From DATJKD01 sp963728295 (GTDB lineage: Bacteria > Pseudomonadota > Gammaproteobacteria > Steroidobacterales > Steroidobacteraceae): a stretch of DNA of 64,000 bases. Every line of letters begins with the position of its first letter. The stretch's first letter is position 1. The notes under the pieces are model-generated. The model was given only the letters and a program-made list of their open reading frames with translations. It had not been told where the DNA came from and did no database searches. The DNA is taken from the NCBI GenBank assembly GCA_963728295.1, contig CAVSKB010000012.1, positions 124,001 through 188,000 of the forward strand, written 5' to 3'. Below are positions 17,066 through 26,562 of this stretch, one piece after another. The position numbers and the translations under genes are program-made.

Positions 17066-17819
17066 TTTCGACGGGATGATCACCGGTCAGAGGCACGAAT
17101 CGCACCGGCAGGATCTGGCGGGTCGTGACTCGCCCGTCATCGGTCTTGGTCACGAGGACGAGCTCCTGCGTCGTGAATCGCGTGCCGATCGGCAGGATCA
17201 TGCGCCCGCCCGGCTTCAGCTGCCGGAGCAGCGGCGGGGGGACGTGCGACGCGACTGCGGTCACGACGATCGCATCGAACGGCGCATGCTGCTCCCAGCC
17301 GTAATAGCCATCGCCCAGACGCACTTCGACGTTGCGGTACCCAAGCCGCGCGAGACGCTCACGCGCCGCGATCCCGAGTGGCTCGATGATCTCCACCGTG
17401 TACACCCTGTCGCAGAGCTGGCCCAGGATCGCCGCCTGGTATCCCGAGCCCGTGCCGATCTCGAGGACCCGGCAACCCGCAGCCGGCTCGATCAGGTCCG
17501 TCATGATCGCGACGATGTAGGGTTGCGAGATCGTCTGGCCGTGCCCGATCGGCAGCGGCCGGTTCTCATAGGCGAACCGCCGATCGTCGCTCTGCACGAA
17601 CTCGTGCCGCGGTACTGTCGCGAGCGCGTGCATTACACGCTCGTCGAGCGCGCCCCGGTTCAGGAAAGCCGCCGTGTCGCGGACGTCCTGCTCGATTTCG
17701 CGCACCAACGTCATGCGCTCGGCCTCGTATGGATCGGCCGACCGCGCAACCACAGCTGTCGCTGCCAGGAGGAGCAGCGCCGCGAGCCGCCTGTGCGAGG
17801 TCGTGCCGACCTCCTTCAT
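17058..17819 (-). CDS. pcm: Exported protein-L-isoaspartate O-methyltransferase
   Basis: PCM methylates isoaspartyl residues in aged proteins with SAM to start their repair. The product has the family motifs: VPRHEFVQ, AYENRPLPIGHGQTISQPYIV, VLEIGTGSGYQAAILGQL, and VVTAVASHVPPPLLRQLKPGG. With the ATG at 17819 the protein begins MKEVGTTSHRRLAALLLLAA and continues to a probable signal cleavage near VARSADP, so this looks like a periplasmic form. A longer frame from 17861 would bury that signal and is less likely. SAM would have to be available outside the cytoplasm, so the location remains an inference. It lies between a TPR gene and the membrane spermidine-synthase-like gene in one minus-strand run. 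Confidence 0.88.
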   Translation of the reverse strand: MKEVGTTSHRRLAALLLLAATAVVARSADPYEAERMTLVREIEQDVRDTAAFLNRGALDERVMHALATVPRHEFVQSDDRRFAYENRPLPIGHGQTISQPYIVAIMTDLIEPAAGCRVLEIGTGSGYQAAILGQLCDRVYTVEIIEPLGIAARERLARLGYRNVEVRLGDGYYGWEQHAPFDAIVVTAVASHVPPPLLRQLKPGGRMILPIGTRFTTQELVLVTKTDDGRVTTRQILPVRFVPLTGDHPVEND

Positions 17820-17864
17820 GCGTTGAGTGTACGCCGGGGCCGCCTCGATGCGTTCGCGCAATCC

Positions 17865-18966
17865 CTACGGGGCGTTATCGAGGTAAGTCTCGAGACTAGC
17901 GGCCCGCTTCGCGTCGAGCGAGGCCAGGCGATGTTGCACCTGCCTCGCTTCCTGGGTCTTGCCAAGATCGACGAGCACGATCCCGAGGTCGAGCAGGTAG
18001 GCGGCGTTGTCCGGTTCCACCGCTACCGCCGCCTGCAGATGCGGCAACGCGTCTTCGTGACGATCGAGACCCTGATAGGACCTGCCCAGCCAGTTGCTGG
18101 CGGAGGGATCGTCGGGGCGGATTCGGAGGAGCTGCTGGTACGCCGGAATCGCTTCCTCGAAATCGTAGTCGAGGTAGTAGGCGCGGCCCGAGGCCGCGCC
18201 GGCACTCCGCATCGTCCGGCTTGAGCTGGGCGCAGCGGTAATATGCCGCCGCGGCCTGGTCGTACTGCTCCAGGGAAAGGTACGCGGATCCAAGCGTCTG
18301 GTGCGCACCCGGCATATCGGGGGTGAGACGGAGCGCCTCGCCGCAGGCCGCGATCGCCTGGCTGTATTTCTGCATCGTCACCTGGATCTCGCAGAGATGC
18401 AGCCGGTATGACGCATCGTCGGGTTTCATGCGGATCGCCGCCTCGGTTGCGGCGACGGCCTCGTCATACTTCTTCAGCTTGCTGAGCGAGACACCGAGTG
18501 CGTCGCGGGCCGCGTGATTCGCAGGATTGAGCCGGAAGGATTCGCGAAATGTGCGCGCCGCGTCCTCGTCCCGACCCAGGTCCTGATAGGCCAGGCCGAG
18601 GTTGTATTGCACGGCCGGCTCGTCGGGACGCAGAGCGAGCGCCTTCAGGTAGGCCTGGATCGCGTCTTCGTGCTGGCGCAAGGTGTAGTAGGTGATTCCG
18701 AGCCCGTTATAGGCGCGAACGGTCGGGTGCAACGCGATCGATCCCTGGAAGGCCTCGATCGCCCGGTCGTAGTTCTTCGCGGCGCGGGATTTCTCCGCGA
18801 CGACCGCCTGCTCGAGCGCAGCGTTCAGCGCGGCGGAAGGTGCCTGCGGCCCCGCCGCAGGCACCGCCGGTGGGTTTGCCTGCGGCGCGTCGGCCGCGCG
18901 AAGAGGGCTGACCAGGCACAGCAGCGCGACGATCACTGGTCCGTGAAGGCGCAGTTCGGGCTTCAT
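17865..18966 (-). CDS. Exported tetratricopeptide-repeat protein, one-base frameshift
   Basis: A signal peptide (VIVALLCLVSPLRAADAPQ) and a proline/alanine linker precede about nine TPR units, for example YNGLGITYYTLRQHEDAIQA, YNLGLAYQDLGRDEDAARTF and TLGSAYLSLEQYDQAAAAYY. The frame changes near 18195-18210, after LKPDDAECR, and continues as GRAYYLDYDFEEAIPAYQQL to the end at 17865. The span is 3n+1. TPR proteins are scaffolds for protein contacts; the partner is unknown. The gene is 72 bp downstream of the TTC38-like gene and about 45 bp upstream of pcm. Confidence 0.8.
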
Positions 18967-19038
18967 GCGTCCGCCATGAGCCCGTCGGAGCCGCGGGCCT
19001 TTCGGACATGTTACGCCACGCCGCTGTCCGGTCGCATG

Positions 19039-20466
19039 TCACCCCACGGCCAGCTCGCGTGGCGGACTCAAGGGCTGTGCGCGCTGCACGGCAGCCTTCA
19101 AATCCGCATTGGCGAGCGCATGCCCGGCGTCTTCGTCGAGGCCCTGCGCCTTGAGGGCACGCGCCGTCATCCGCCAGTTGAACGGGCTGGTGCGCTTGAG
19201 CTCGGTGCGCTCAGCGGCCAGCGCCCGGGCCAGCGCATGGCTGCCGCCCCGGAATGCCGCCTCGAGCAGCGTGAGGTGCAGCAGGTCGCGCTGCGCATGG
19301 CTGCCACCGAAACGATGTGCGTTGGCGCGGATCGGTGTCAGAAGCTCGACGGTCGCCGCATAGTCCTGCCTGCCGAAGGCCGCCAGGGCGCGGGCCAGCG
19401 GCAGCCCCACCTCGCGCGACATCATCCCGTTCGTACCGGGCTCCTGCGCGGCTCGCTCGAGACTCCCGATCGTGCGCTCGACGTCTGCCCAGTCCCCGGC
19501 GCCGACGAATGCCATCACCGCATGGGCGTCGTTGAACGCGTAGAAGCGGTCCTCGGCGAGCGCTTGCCAGGAGCCGGCCAGTGACTTCCAGCGCGCGCCG
19601 ACATCGACGCCGCGCAAGGTGAGACGCCAGAGCATTGCCGATGCGTCGAGCATCTCGAGCGCTACCGAGGTCTCGGCCGGGCGAATCCGGGTGTCGAAGA
19701 TCTCCAGAGCGCGGTCATGCTCGGCCAACTCGAGGTGATGCAGCGCGAGATGCCACCAGTTGTGGTACGCGAGCCCGTTGTTGACGGACCAGTCCGGCGC
19801 GCGGGACCCCAGGAACTCGATGCCGTCGCGGATGCGACCCTGCATTTCCATCACGTGCGCCACTGCGTGGACGGCCCAGGGGTCCCGGCGGTTCGTATGC
19901 AGCGCCTTGCGGCCCGCATCCTCGGCACGGTCGTAGAGCCCTGTCTCCTCGAGCCCGAAGGCGTGCATGCCGAGCACGTAGCCATAGCCAGGCACCGTGG
20001 CGCTCCAGTGCGGCAGCACCTGCGCCACGCGGTCACGGAGCATCGTGGACTGCCCGAGGAAGAAATCGCCCACGTGCGCCACCTGCAGCGCAAGCAGGTC
20101 GCGCGGATGGTCGATGATGATTTCGCCATACGCGCGCATGCCCCCCGCGAGGTCGCCTTCCATCCAGCGGCGCGCCGCCGCCGCATGGGCACGCTCCCGA
20201 TCGGTCGCCCGGTTGCCCAGTCCTTCGACGGCCTCGACGCTCTCGCGGACCATGGGGAGGGCGCCTCGTTCGGTCGACATCACACCCAGCGCCGCGCGCA
20301 GGCAATGACCCATCGCGAAGTCCGGCTCCTGCTCGAGCGCGCCATTGATGGTCGCGAGCGGATCCAGGAAGTACGAGACGGTCAGATCCATCGCCACCTC
20401 GAGGCGTTCGACGGAATCTGGGTTGCGGGTCGAGACTTCGAGACCGCGGCAATCCTTCAGTTTCAT
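19039..20466 (-). CDS. TTC38-like tetratricopeptide-repeat protein
   Basis: The 475-residue product matches the TTC38 family, conserved from bacteria to animals but of unknown function. Recognisable segments are ALQVAHVGDFFLGQSTMLRD, PGYGYVLGMHAFGLEETGLY, RDPWAVHAVAHVMEMQGRI, and YHNWWHLALHHLELAEHDRA with its HNWWH motif. There is no signal peptide, so it is probably cytoplasmic. It is first in a minus-strand run of four genes and is divergent from the large regulator; the 151 bp between them may hold both promoters. Confidence 0.82.
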   Translation of the reverse strand: MKLKDCRGLEVSTRNPDSVERLEVAMDLTVSYFLDPLATINGALEQEPDFAMGHCLRAALGVMSTERGALPMVRESVEAVEGLGNRATDRERAHAAAARRWMEGDLAGGMRAYGEIIIDHPRDLLALQVAHVGDFFLGQSTMLRDRVAQVLPHWSATVPGYGYVLGMHAFGLEETGLYDRAEDAGRKALHTNRRDPWAVHAVAHVMEMQGRIRDGIEFLGSRAPDWSVNNGLAYHNWWHLALHHLELAEHDRALEIFDTRIRPAETSVALEMLDASAMLWRLTLRGVDVGARWKSLAGSWQALAEDRFYAFNDAHAVMAFVGAGDWADVERTIGSLERAAQEPGTNGMMSREVGLPLARALAAFGRQDYAATVELLTPIRANAHRFGGSHAQRDLLHLTLLEAAFRGGSHALARALAAERTELKRTSPFNWRMTARALKAQGLDEDAGHALANADLKAAVQRAQPLSPPRELAVG

Positions 20467-20617
20467 AGGTCCTCCTCAACATTGGCGCGGAGCGGATTCC
20501 CCGGGCGTTGGGGGAAAGATACTTACGGGGCGTCAAGGGGCCGTCTCGACAGGCGTGAAAAAAGCGTGAAAATCACCCCTTCGGCCGGCGGGCCGGCGAC
20601 TCTTTGCGGGACCGGGC

Positions 20618-23600
20618 GTGGCGGAACTTCATATCGAGCTGTTGGGGGGTCTGCGGGTCCGCACCGGCGCCGGCCGCGAGCTGCGCGTCGTCTCGCGCAA
20701 GGCGCAGGCGCTGCTCGGCTGCCTGGCGCTGCAACCTGGCGTCCCGCATTCGAGAGACATGCTTGCCGGGCTCCTCTGGGAGGACTCGGACCCCGAGCTC
20801 GCCCGCGCGAGCCTGCGCCAGGCGCTGGCCAGCCTGCGGCGCAGCCTCCCGGAGTCCTGCGCAACTGCTCTGCGAGGCGATGCGGGAACCGTCATGCTCG
20901 ATGCGGACCTTGCCAGCAGCGATGTCGAGCAGTTTCGCACGCTGATCCGGAACGGTTCCCCGGGTGCGCTGGCGCGCGCTGTCGAACGTCATGCCGGCGT
21001 GCTGCTCGACGGATTCGAAGCGCGTTCGCCGGCATTCGACCAGTGGCTGATGGAGCGTCGTGGCGAGCTGCGGCGTCTGCTGATCGCCGCGGCGGGGCGA
21101 ATGGCGGCTCAGTGCACGGCAGGCGGCGACGACGCGGGTGCCATCGCAGCGCTCGAACGCCTGGTGGGCATCGAGCCGTCGAACGAGCGCGCGCAGCGCG
21201 ACCTGATGGAGGCTCTTGCCCGGCAGGGACGCTACACCGATGCGCTGCGGCAGTACCGCGCCTGCCGCGAAGCGTTGCGCCGGGACCTCGATGTCGCCCC
21301 GGAATCGGCGACCGAAGCGTTGCACCGGGAGCTCACGCGCCGCCGCCGCGCCGTGGCGGCGGACGACGCGAGTATCGACGTGGGGGTCGAGACACCCGCG
21401 GCCGTAGATACAACGCCGCCCGGGGGCCCGGTCGCCAGATCGGAGGGCCGCGATCGCGGCGCGGAGACGACCTTGCGCGAGGCGGTGATACTCGTCGCAC
21501 GTATCGGCGATGTCGGAGACGCCGCCGACGACCCCGAAGCGGTGCGCAGCGCGCTCACGGCGGCGCACATGCGGGTCTCGTCGGCGGTAGAGCGCCACGG
21601 TGGCCTAGTCGACCGGCCGACCGGGGGCGAGACACTCGCGGCTTTCGGCCTCGGCGCGGTGGCCGGCAACGAAGTCGACCATGCGATCCGCGCGGCGATC
21701 GAGCTCGCCGCGGACGACGAATCCGGGCCGGAAGGGTGTCCGTGGCTCGCGCTTGGCGTCGCGCAGGGCCAGGTGCTGCCGGCCTCCGGCGCGTCGCCGT
21801 TCCCTCTTTCCGGGCGGCCCGTGGCCGAGGCGCGCGAGCTCGCGCGAGCGGCCGCCGCGCGCGAGGTCGCGGCCGCCAGCGACGTCGCCTCGCAGGTCTC
21901 TGCGCGCTATTCAGTGACTGCCCTGGCAGGTGATGTGCCCGCCGGTGCCCATCGCGTCATCGCGCTGCCCGCCACCGAGGCGCACCCACCAGGCCGGTTT
22001 TTTACCGGCCGGCGCGCCGAGCTCGCCATGCTCCTGACCCTGGTCGAGCGTGTCTCCGCTACCGGGCGCGGTCGCGCGGTGATCCTGCGCGGCGATCCGG
22101 GCATCGGCAAATCCTCGTTGATCGAGGCGCTGGCGGCTGCGGCGCGCGCGCGCGACGCGCTCGTCTACGCCGTGCAGGTGCTCGACTTCGGCCAGGCAGT
22201 GAGCGAGCGGCCGGGGCCGGCACTTGCTGCGTGTCTGCTCGGCGTGACGCCGGATGCAGTCGATGGCGTGCGTGACGCCGCGGTCGATCGGGCCGTCGCC
22301 GAGGGAACGCTTGCGGCCGCCGATGCGATGCTGGCACGCGACCTGGTGAGCGTGCTGCCGGCGGAGGGCGCGGCCTCGCCGCTATCGACCATGGACGCCG
22401 CGACCCGTGAGCGCGGCCGCGCCCGCGTTCTGCTGCGTCTCATCGAGGCCGCATCGCAACGCGCGCCGCTCCTGGTCGTCGTGGAGGACATCCACTGGGC
22501 CGACGCGACGGAACTTGCGCAGCTCGCCGACCTCGCCGCTGCCGTCGCGACGCTGCCCGTATTGCTCACGCTTTCGACGCGCGTGGACGGCGACCCCACC
22601 GGACCCGGCTGGCGCGCACGCGCACGCGGGTGCCCGGTGACGACGCTCGACCTCGCGCCGCTCGCCGACGACGAGGCACGCGATCTCGCTGCGCGCTACG
22701 GCGGGCTGCCGGCCACCATCCTGGAAGAGTGCCTGGAAAAGGCGGCCGGTCACCCGCTGTTTCTCGACCAGTTGCTCCGGACCGCGCAGTCCGGCCAGAC
22801 GACCCTCCCGGGATCGGTGCGCGGCCTGGTGCTGGCCCGGCTCGGCCGCTTGTCGCCGGATCTGCAGCGTGGCCTGCACGCCGCCGCGGTTCTCGGCTCG
22901 CGATTCTCCCTTGGTGCGTTGCGCCACGTGCTCGCGGACCCGGGATACGACACAGGCGGGCTCGAGCAGGCCGGTCTCGTCGCAGCCGATGGCGACGAGC
23001 GCCGGTTTTCGCACTCACTGATCCGCGATGCGGTCTACGAGTCGCTGCTGCGCTCGACACGCCGTGAGCTCCATCGTCGTTCTGCGGCCTGGTTCGAGAC
23101 GCGCGAGCCGGGGCTCGAGGCGGATCACCTCGCTGCTGCCGAGGATCCCGCCGCTCCGGCGGCATACCTGCGCGCCGCGACCGAGGAGCAGCGTGCGTCA
23201 AGGCTCGACCGGGCACTCGCCCATGCGCAGCGCAGCCGCGAACTGGCCCGCGCTGCGCCCGATCTCTGTGCGGCCTTTGCGACGATCGGCGGGATCTTCC
23301 TGACGCGGGGGCGCACCGACGATGCGATCGCCGCGTTCCGCGAAAGCGTCGATCTCGCCGCATCGACCGGGGAGCGGGCACGCGGCTGGCTCGGCCTCGC
23401 GGCGAGCCTGCGCATCGTCGACCGTTACGAGGAGGCGCTCTTATCACTCGGGCACGCCGAGCAGGCCGCGGCGGCGGAGACCGATCCGCGGCTGATGGCG
23501 CAACTGTGGACGCTGCGCGGCAACCTGCATTTCCCGCGCGGCGAGCTGGACGCTTGTCTTCGGGCCCATGGCCGCGCGCTCGAATATGCCCGGCAGGCCG

Positions 23601-24481
23601 CCGCGCCTGAGGACATCGCGCGCGCGCTCGGCGGGCTGGGCGACGCGCAATACCAGCGCGGCCGCATGCACACGGCGCACGCGGAGTTCAGCCGCTGCGT
23701 GTCGCTCTGCGAGGAGCACGGCCTTGCGGGCCTGCGGCTGAGCTACCTGCCCATGGTGGCCACGACGGAAGCCTATCGCGGAAACTTCGAGTCCGCGCTC
23801 GAGATCAGCGGGCGGGGCGAAGCGGCGGCCGCTCAGGCCGGCGACCTGCGCACGCAGCTCCTTTCGCAGTCGTTGCGCGCAATGGTCGAGATCTATCGCG
23901 CGAACTACCGGCAGGCGCTCGGCTCTAGCGAGCGCGGCGTTTCCCTCGCACGCCAGATCGGCGCGCGCCGCTTCGAGGCGGAAGCCCTGGCCTTGCGCGG
24001 GCTCGCCGCACGCGGCCTCGGCGATCATGCGTTCGCGCAGGAGTCCCTCGCCGGCAGCGTCGCGATCACGCGCGAGGCCGCGCGGACCTACTGTGGCCCC
24101 TGGGCGCTCGCGTCGCTCGCTCTCGCTACCGACGATCCGGGCCGAAGCCGCGCACTGCTCGATGAGGGCGAGCACTGGCTCGCGGACGGGTGCGTGAGCC
24201 ACAACTATCTCGAGTTCTATCGGCATGCCATAGAGGTAAGCCTGCGATCTGGCGACTGGGGCCGCGCGGAGCGTTACGCGGACGCGCTGGAGGCCTACAC
24301 GCGCGACGAACGACTGCCATGGGCCGATCTGGTCATCGGCGCCGGGCGGCTGCTCGCCCGCACCGGTTGCGCGGCGCCGGGTGCGGAGGCGCGCAAGGAC
24401 CAGGATGCGCTGCTGGCCGAGGCGCGCCGGATGCAATTCAACGAGATCGCCACGCTTATCGCGGGCGGGACGCGCCCGTGA
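20618..24481 (+). CDS. Giant BTAD-type regulator with degenerate cyclase domain, AAA ATPase and TPRs
   Basis: The 1287-residue product starts at a GTG (VAELHIELLGGLRVR). Residues 1-95 form an OmpR-like winged helix (ARASLRQALASLRRSLP). Residues 100-245 form a bacterial transcriptional activator domain (SNERAQRDLMEALARQGRYT). Around 285-375 is a class III cyclase-like fold (HMRVSSAVERHGGLVDRPTG) whose metal aspartates are missing: GGETLAAFG stands where GDG.MA.FG is expected. The AAA domain has Walker A GDPGIGKSSL near residue 492 and Walker B LLVVVEDIHWAD near 620. TPR-like helices fill residues 850-1270. Its stop overlaps the homospermidine synthase GTG, so the two are coupled. The signal and targets are unknown. 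The frame is intact throughout. Confidence 0.88.
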   Translation: MAELHIELLGGLRVRTGAGRELRVVSRKAQALLGCLALQPGVPHSRDMLAGLLWEDSDPELARASLRQALASLRRSLPESCATALRGDAGTVMLDADLASSDVEQFRTLIRNGSPGALARAVERHAGVLLDGFEARSPAFDQWLMERRGELRRLLIAAAGRMAAQCTAGGDDAGAIAALERLVGIEPSNERAQRDLMEALARQGRYTDALRQYRACREALRRDLDVAPESATEALHRELTRRRRAVAADDASIDVGVETPAAVDTTPPGGPVARSEGRDRGAETTLREAVILVARIGDVGDAADDPEAVRSALTAAHMRVSSAVERHGGLVDRPTGGETLAAFGLGAVAGNEVDHAIRAAIELAADDESGPEGCPWLALGVAQGQVLPASGASPFPLSGRPVAEARELARAAAAREVAAASDVASQVSARYSVTALAGDVPAGAHRVIALPATEAHPPGRFFTGRRAELAMLLTLVERVSATGRGRAVILRGDPGIGKSSLIEALAAAARARDALVYAVQVLDFGQAVSERPGPALAACLLGVTPDAVDGVRDAAVDRAVAEGTLAAADAMLARDLVSVLPAEGAASPLSTMDAATRERGRARVLLRLIEAASQRAPLLVVVEDIHWADATELAQLADLAAAVATLPVLLTLSTRVDGDPTGPGWRARARGCPVTTLDLAPLADDEARDLAARYGGLPATILEECLEKAAGHPLFLDQLLRTAQSGQTTLPGSVRGLVLARLGRLSPDLQRGLHAAAVLGSRFSLGALRHVLADPGYDTGGLEQAGLVAADGDERRFSHSLIRDAVYESLLRSTRRELHRRSAAWFETREPGLEADHLAAAEDPAAPAAYLRAATEEQRASRLDRALAHAQRSRELARAAPDLCAAFATIGGIFLTRGRTDDAIAAFRESVDLAASTGERARGWLGLAASLRIVDRYEEALLSLGHAEQAAAAETDPRLMAQLWTLRGNLHFPRGELDACLRAHGRALEYARQAAAPEDIARALGGLGDAQYQRGRMHTAHAEFSRCVSLCEEHGLAGLRLSYLPMVATTEAYRGNFESALEISGRGEAAAAQAGDLRTQLLSQSLRAMVEIYRANYRQALGSSERGVSLARQIGARRFEAEALALRGLAARGLGDHAFAQESLAGSVAITREAARTYCGPWALASLALATDDPGRSRALLDEGEHWLADGCVSHNYLEFYRHAIEVSLRSGDWGRAERYADALEAYTRDERLPWADLVIGAGRLLARTGCAAPGAEARKDQDALLAEARRMQFNEIATLIAGGTRP

Positions 24482-25899
24482 CGGCGCCGATCGAGTTCGC
24501 AGGACGCGTCGTCATGGTCGGCTGCGGCAGCATCGGCCAGGCGATCCTGCCGCTGCTTCGGCGGCACCTGGCACTCGCGGCAGGCAGCCTGATCGTGCTC
24601 GCCGCCGACGAGGTCGGTCGGGGGATCGCACAGCAGCACGGCGCGAAGTTCATCTATGCGCACCTGAAGCCGCGCAGTTTCCGCAGGATCCTGGCGCGCC
24701 ACCTGCGGCGCGGCGACCTGCTCCTCAACCTGTCGGTCGACGTGTCGAGCCTCGACCTGCTCACTTACGCTTCGGAGCGGGGAGCGCTCTACGTCGACAC
24801 CTCGATCGAGCCCTGGCCAGGCGTGTTCGACAATCCGATGCTGGATCTGCGGCAGCGGAGCAATTTCACGACTCGGCGCCGGGCGATGCAGCTCGCCGCA
24901 GAGCTGGGACGCAACTCGCCGACGGCCGTGGTCGATCACGGTGCCAACCCGGGGCTCGTGTCGCATTTCGTCAAACGCGCGCTGCTCGAGCTCGATCGTA
25001 CGCTGCGCCGCGGCGCGGCCCGGCCGGCCAGTCGCGAGGATTGGGCCACACTCGCTCGCGACCTCGACGTGACCCTGATCCAGATATCGGAGCGCGACAC
25101 TCAGGTGAGCGATCGGCCAAAGCGCCCCGGCGAGTTCGTCAACACCTGGTCGATCGACGGCTTCATGGACGAAGCCATGCAGCCCTCGGAGATCTCGTTT
25201 GGCACCGCGGAGAAGCACCGTCCCAGGGGAACGCGAGTCCACCAGCGCGACTCGGGGACGCTGTTCATGAACCGGCCAGGGGCCGCGACGTTCGCACGGA
25301 GCTGGACGCCGGCGGGCGGCGGGTTCCAGGGACTCATGATGTCGCACGACGAGGTTTTCTCGATCGGAGACCTGCTGTCGCTGCGCAACAGCGGGCGCCT
25401 GACTTACCGGCCCACGGTAATGTTCGTCTACCATCCCTGCGACGACGCGATGTTGTCGGTGCTCGAGCTGGAAGGCCGAGGCTGGCAGCCGCAGCAGCGG
25501 CAACGCCGGCTGGGCGCCGACATCGTGACGGGAATGGACGAGCTCGGCGTGCTGCTCGCCGGTCATTCACGCAACGCCTACTGGTACGGGTCGCAGCTCG
25601 CGATCGAGGAGGCGCGTCGGCACGTGCCTTACGCCAACGCGACGAGCGTGCCGGTTGCCGCCGGTGCGCTGGCCGCCGTCGTCTGGGCGATCCGTAATCC
25701 CGAGCGCGGCATCGTCGAGCCCGACGAGCTCGATTTCGAGGAGTGTCTGTCGATCGCCACTCCCTATCTCGGCCGCCTGGTTGGGGAATTCACGTCGTGG
25801 ACACCGCTGCAAGGCCGCGGCGAGCTGTTCGAGGAACATCTCGACGTCGATCAGCCGTGGCAACTCCGCAACGTCCGTAGCCGCCAGTGGCGAAGCTGA
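24478..25899 (+). CDS. hss: Homospermidine synthase
   Basis: Bacterial homospermidine synthase uses NAD to make sym-homospermidine from two putrescines, or from putrescine and spermidine. The 473-residue product begins after a GTG with the Rossmann motif VVMVGCGSIGQAILPLLRRH. Family segments follow: LLNLSVDVSSLDLLTYA, GALYVDTSIEPWPG, TAVVDHGANPGLVSHFVKRA, EFVNTWSIDGFMDEAMQPSE and GLMMSHDEVFSIGDLLSL. The GTG overlaps the stop of the large regulator (GTGA). A longer frame upstream is only the shadow of the regulator. The gene is followed 8 bp later by the DUF938 methyltransferase. The polyamine output makes a link to the membrane spermidine-synthase-like gene at 15 kb possible but unproven. Confidence 0.93.
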   Translation: MTAPIEFAGRVVMVGCGSIGQAILPLLRRHLALAAGSLIVLAADEVGRGIAQQHGAKFIYAHLKPRSFRRILARHLRRGDLLLNLSVDVSSLDLLTYASERGALYVDTSIEPWPGVFDNPMLDLRQRSNFTTRRRAMQLAAELGRNSPTAVVDHGANPGLVSHFVKRALLELDRTLRRGAARPASREDWATLARDLDVTLIQISERDTQVSDRPKRPGEFVNTWSIDGFMDEAMQPSEISFGTAEKHRPRGTRVHQRDSGTLFMNRPGAATFARSWTPAGGGFQGLMMSHDEVFSIGDLLSLRNSGRLTYRPTVMFVYHPCDDAMLSVLELEGRGWQPQQRQRRLGADIVTGMDELGVLLAGHSRNAYWYGSQLAIEEARRHVPYANATSVPVAAGALAAVVWAIRNPERGIVEPDELDFEECLSIATPYLGRLVGEFTSWTPLQGRGELFEEHLDVDQPWQLRNVRSRQWRS

Positions 25900-25907
25900 G
25901 GGAAACC

Positions 25908-26516
25908 ATGACCGACCACGCAGCGCTACCGTGCTCGGATGCCAGCGAGCGCAACAAGGGGCCGATCCTCGCGATCCTGAAGGACGTTCTCACGGCGCGC
26001 GGTCTCGTGCTCGAGTTGGGCGCGGGCACCGGTCAGCACGCGGTGTATTTCGCGCGACATCTCCCGCACCTTGCATGGCAGCCGACGGAGCGTCGCGAAT
26101 GGCTTGACGGGCTCCGCGAGCGTGCGCGACTCGAGGGCACACCGAATCTGCGGCCGCCGATCGAGCTTGACGTAAACCTGGCGGCCTGGCCGGTCGGCGC
26201 GGCCGACGCGGTATACAGCGCGAACACGCTGCACATCATGGCCTGGCACGAGGTAGAGGCATTCTTCCGCGGCGTCGGCCGGGTCCTCGCGCCTCGTGGT
26301 CAACTCGCCGTTTACGGGCCGTTCCGGTTCGACGGGGATTACACGTCCGCGAGCAACGCCGAGTTCGACGCGTACCTCCGGCGGCGCGACCCTGCGAGCG
26401 GGATCCGCGACTTCGAGGCGGTCGATGCGCTGGCGGGAGCCGAGGGCTTGGCGCTTGCGGTCAATCACGCGATGCCCGCCAATAACCAGCTCCTCGTCTG
26501 GCAGAGATTGCCTTGA
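25908..26516 (+). CDS. DUF938 family SAM-dependent methyltransferase
   Basis: Small class I methyltransferase of about 202 residues. The family start CSDASERNKGPILAIL is present, followed by the SAM loop LELGAGTGQHAVYFARHLP, a WQPTERREW segment, YSANTLHIMAWHEVEAFFRG and LAVYGPFRFDGDYTSASNAEFD. The substrate is unknown; bacterial DUF938 and animal METTL26 relatives are uncharacterised. The ATG at 25908 has GAGGGA just upstream and starts MTDHAALPCS; an earlier ATG at 25887 lies inside hss and is less likely. It is the third gene of the regulator-hss operon. Confidence 0.88.
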   Translation: MTDHAALPCSDASERNKGPILAILKDVLTARGLVLELGAGTGQHAVYFARHLPHLAWQPTERREWLDGLRERARLEGTPNLRPPIELDVNLAAWPVGAADAVYSANTLHIMAWHEVEAFFRGVGRVLAPRGQLAVYGPFRFDGDYTSASNAEFDAYLRRRDPASGIRDFEAVDALAGAEGLALAVNHAMPANNQLLVWQRLP

Positions 26517-26518
26517 GA

Positions 26519-26537
26519 AATCGGCTGCCAGCGAATA
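26519..26537. repeat. Decayed copy of the GGCTNCGAGCC palindrome
   Basis: Directly after the methyltransferase stop, AATCGGCTGCCAGCGAATA keeps the left arm AATCGGCT but has mismatches in the right arm compared with the copies at 29.87 kb. A single, weak member of that repeat group. Confidence 0.35.
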
Positions 26538-26562
26538 TCCGCCCGTGCTGTAGGATCAACGA

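Noticed and set aside
15842..17128. A 428-codon plus-strand open frame opposite the spermidine-synthase-like gene
   Set aside because: Shadow of a well-supported membrane protein; the product is polar and repetitive without motifs.
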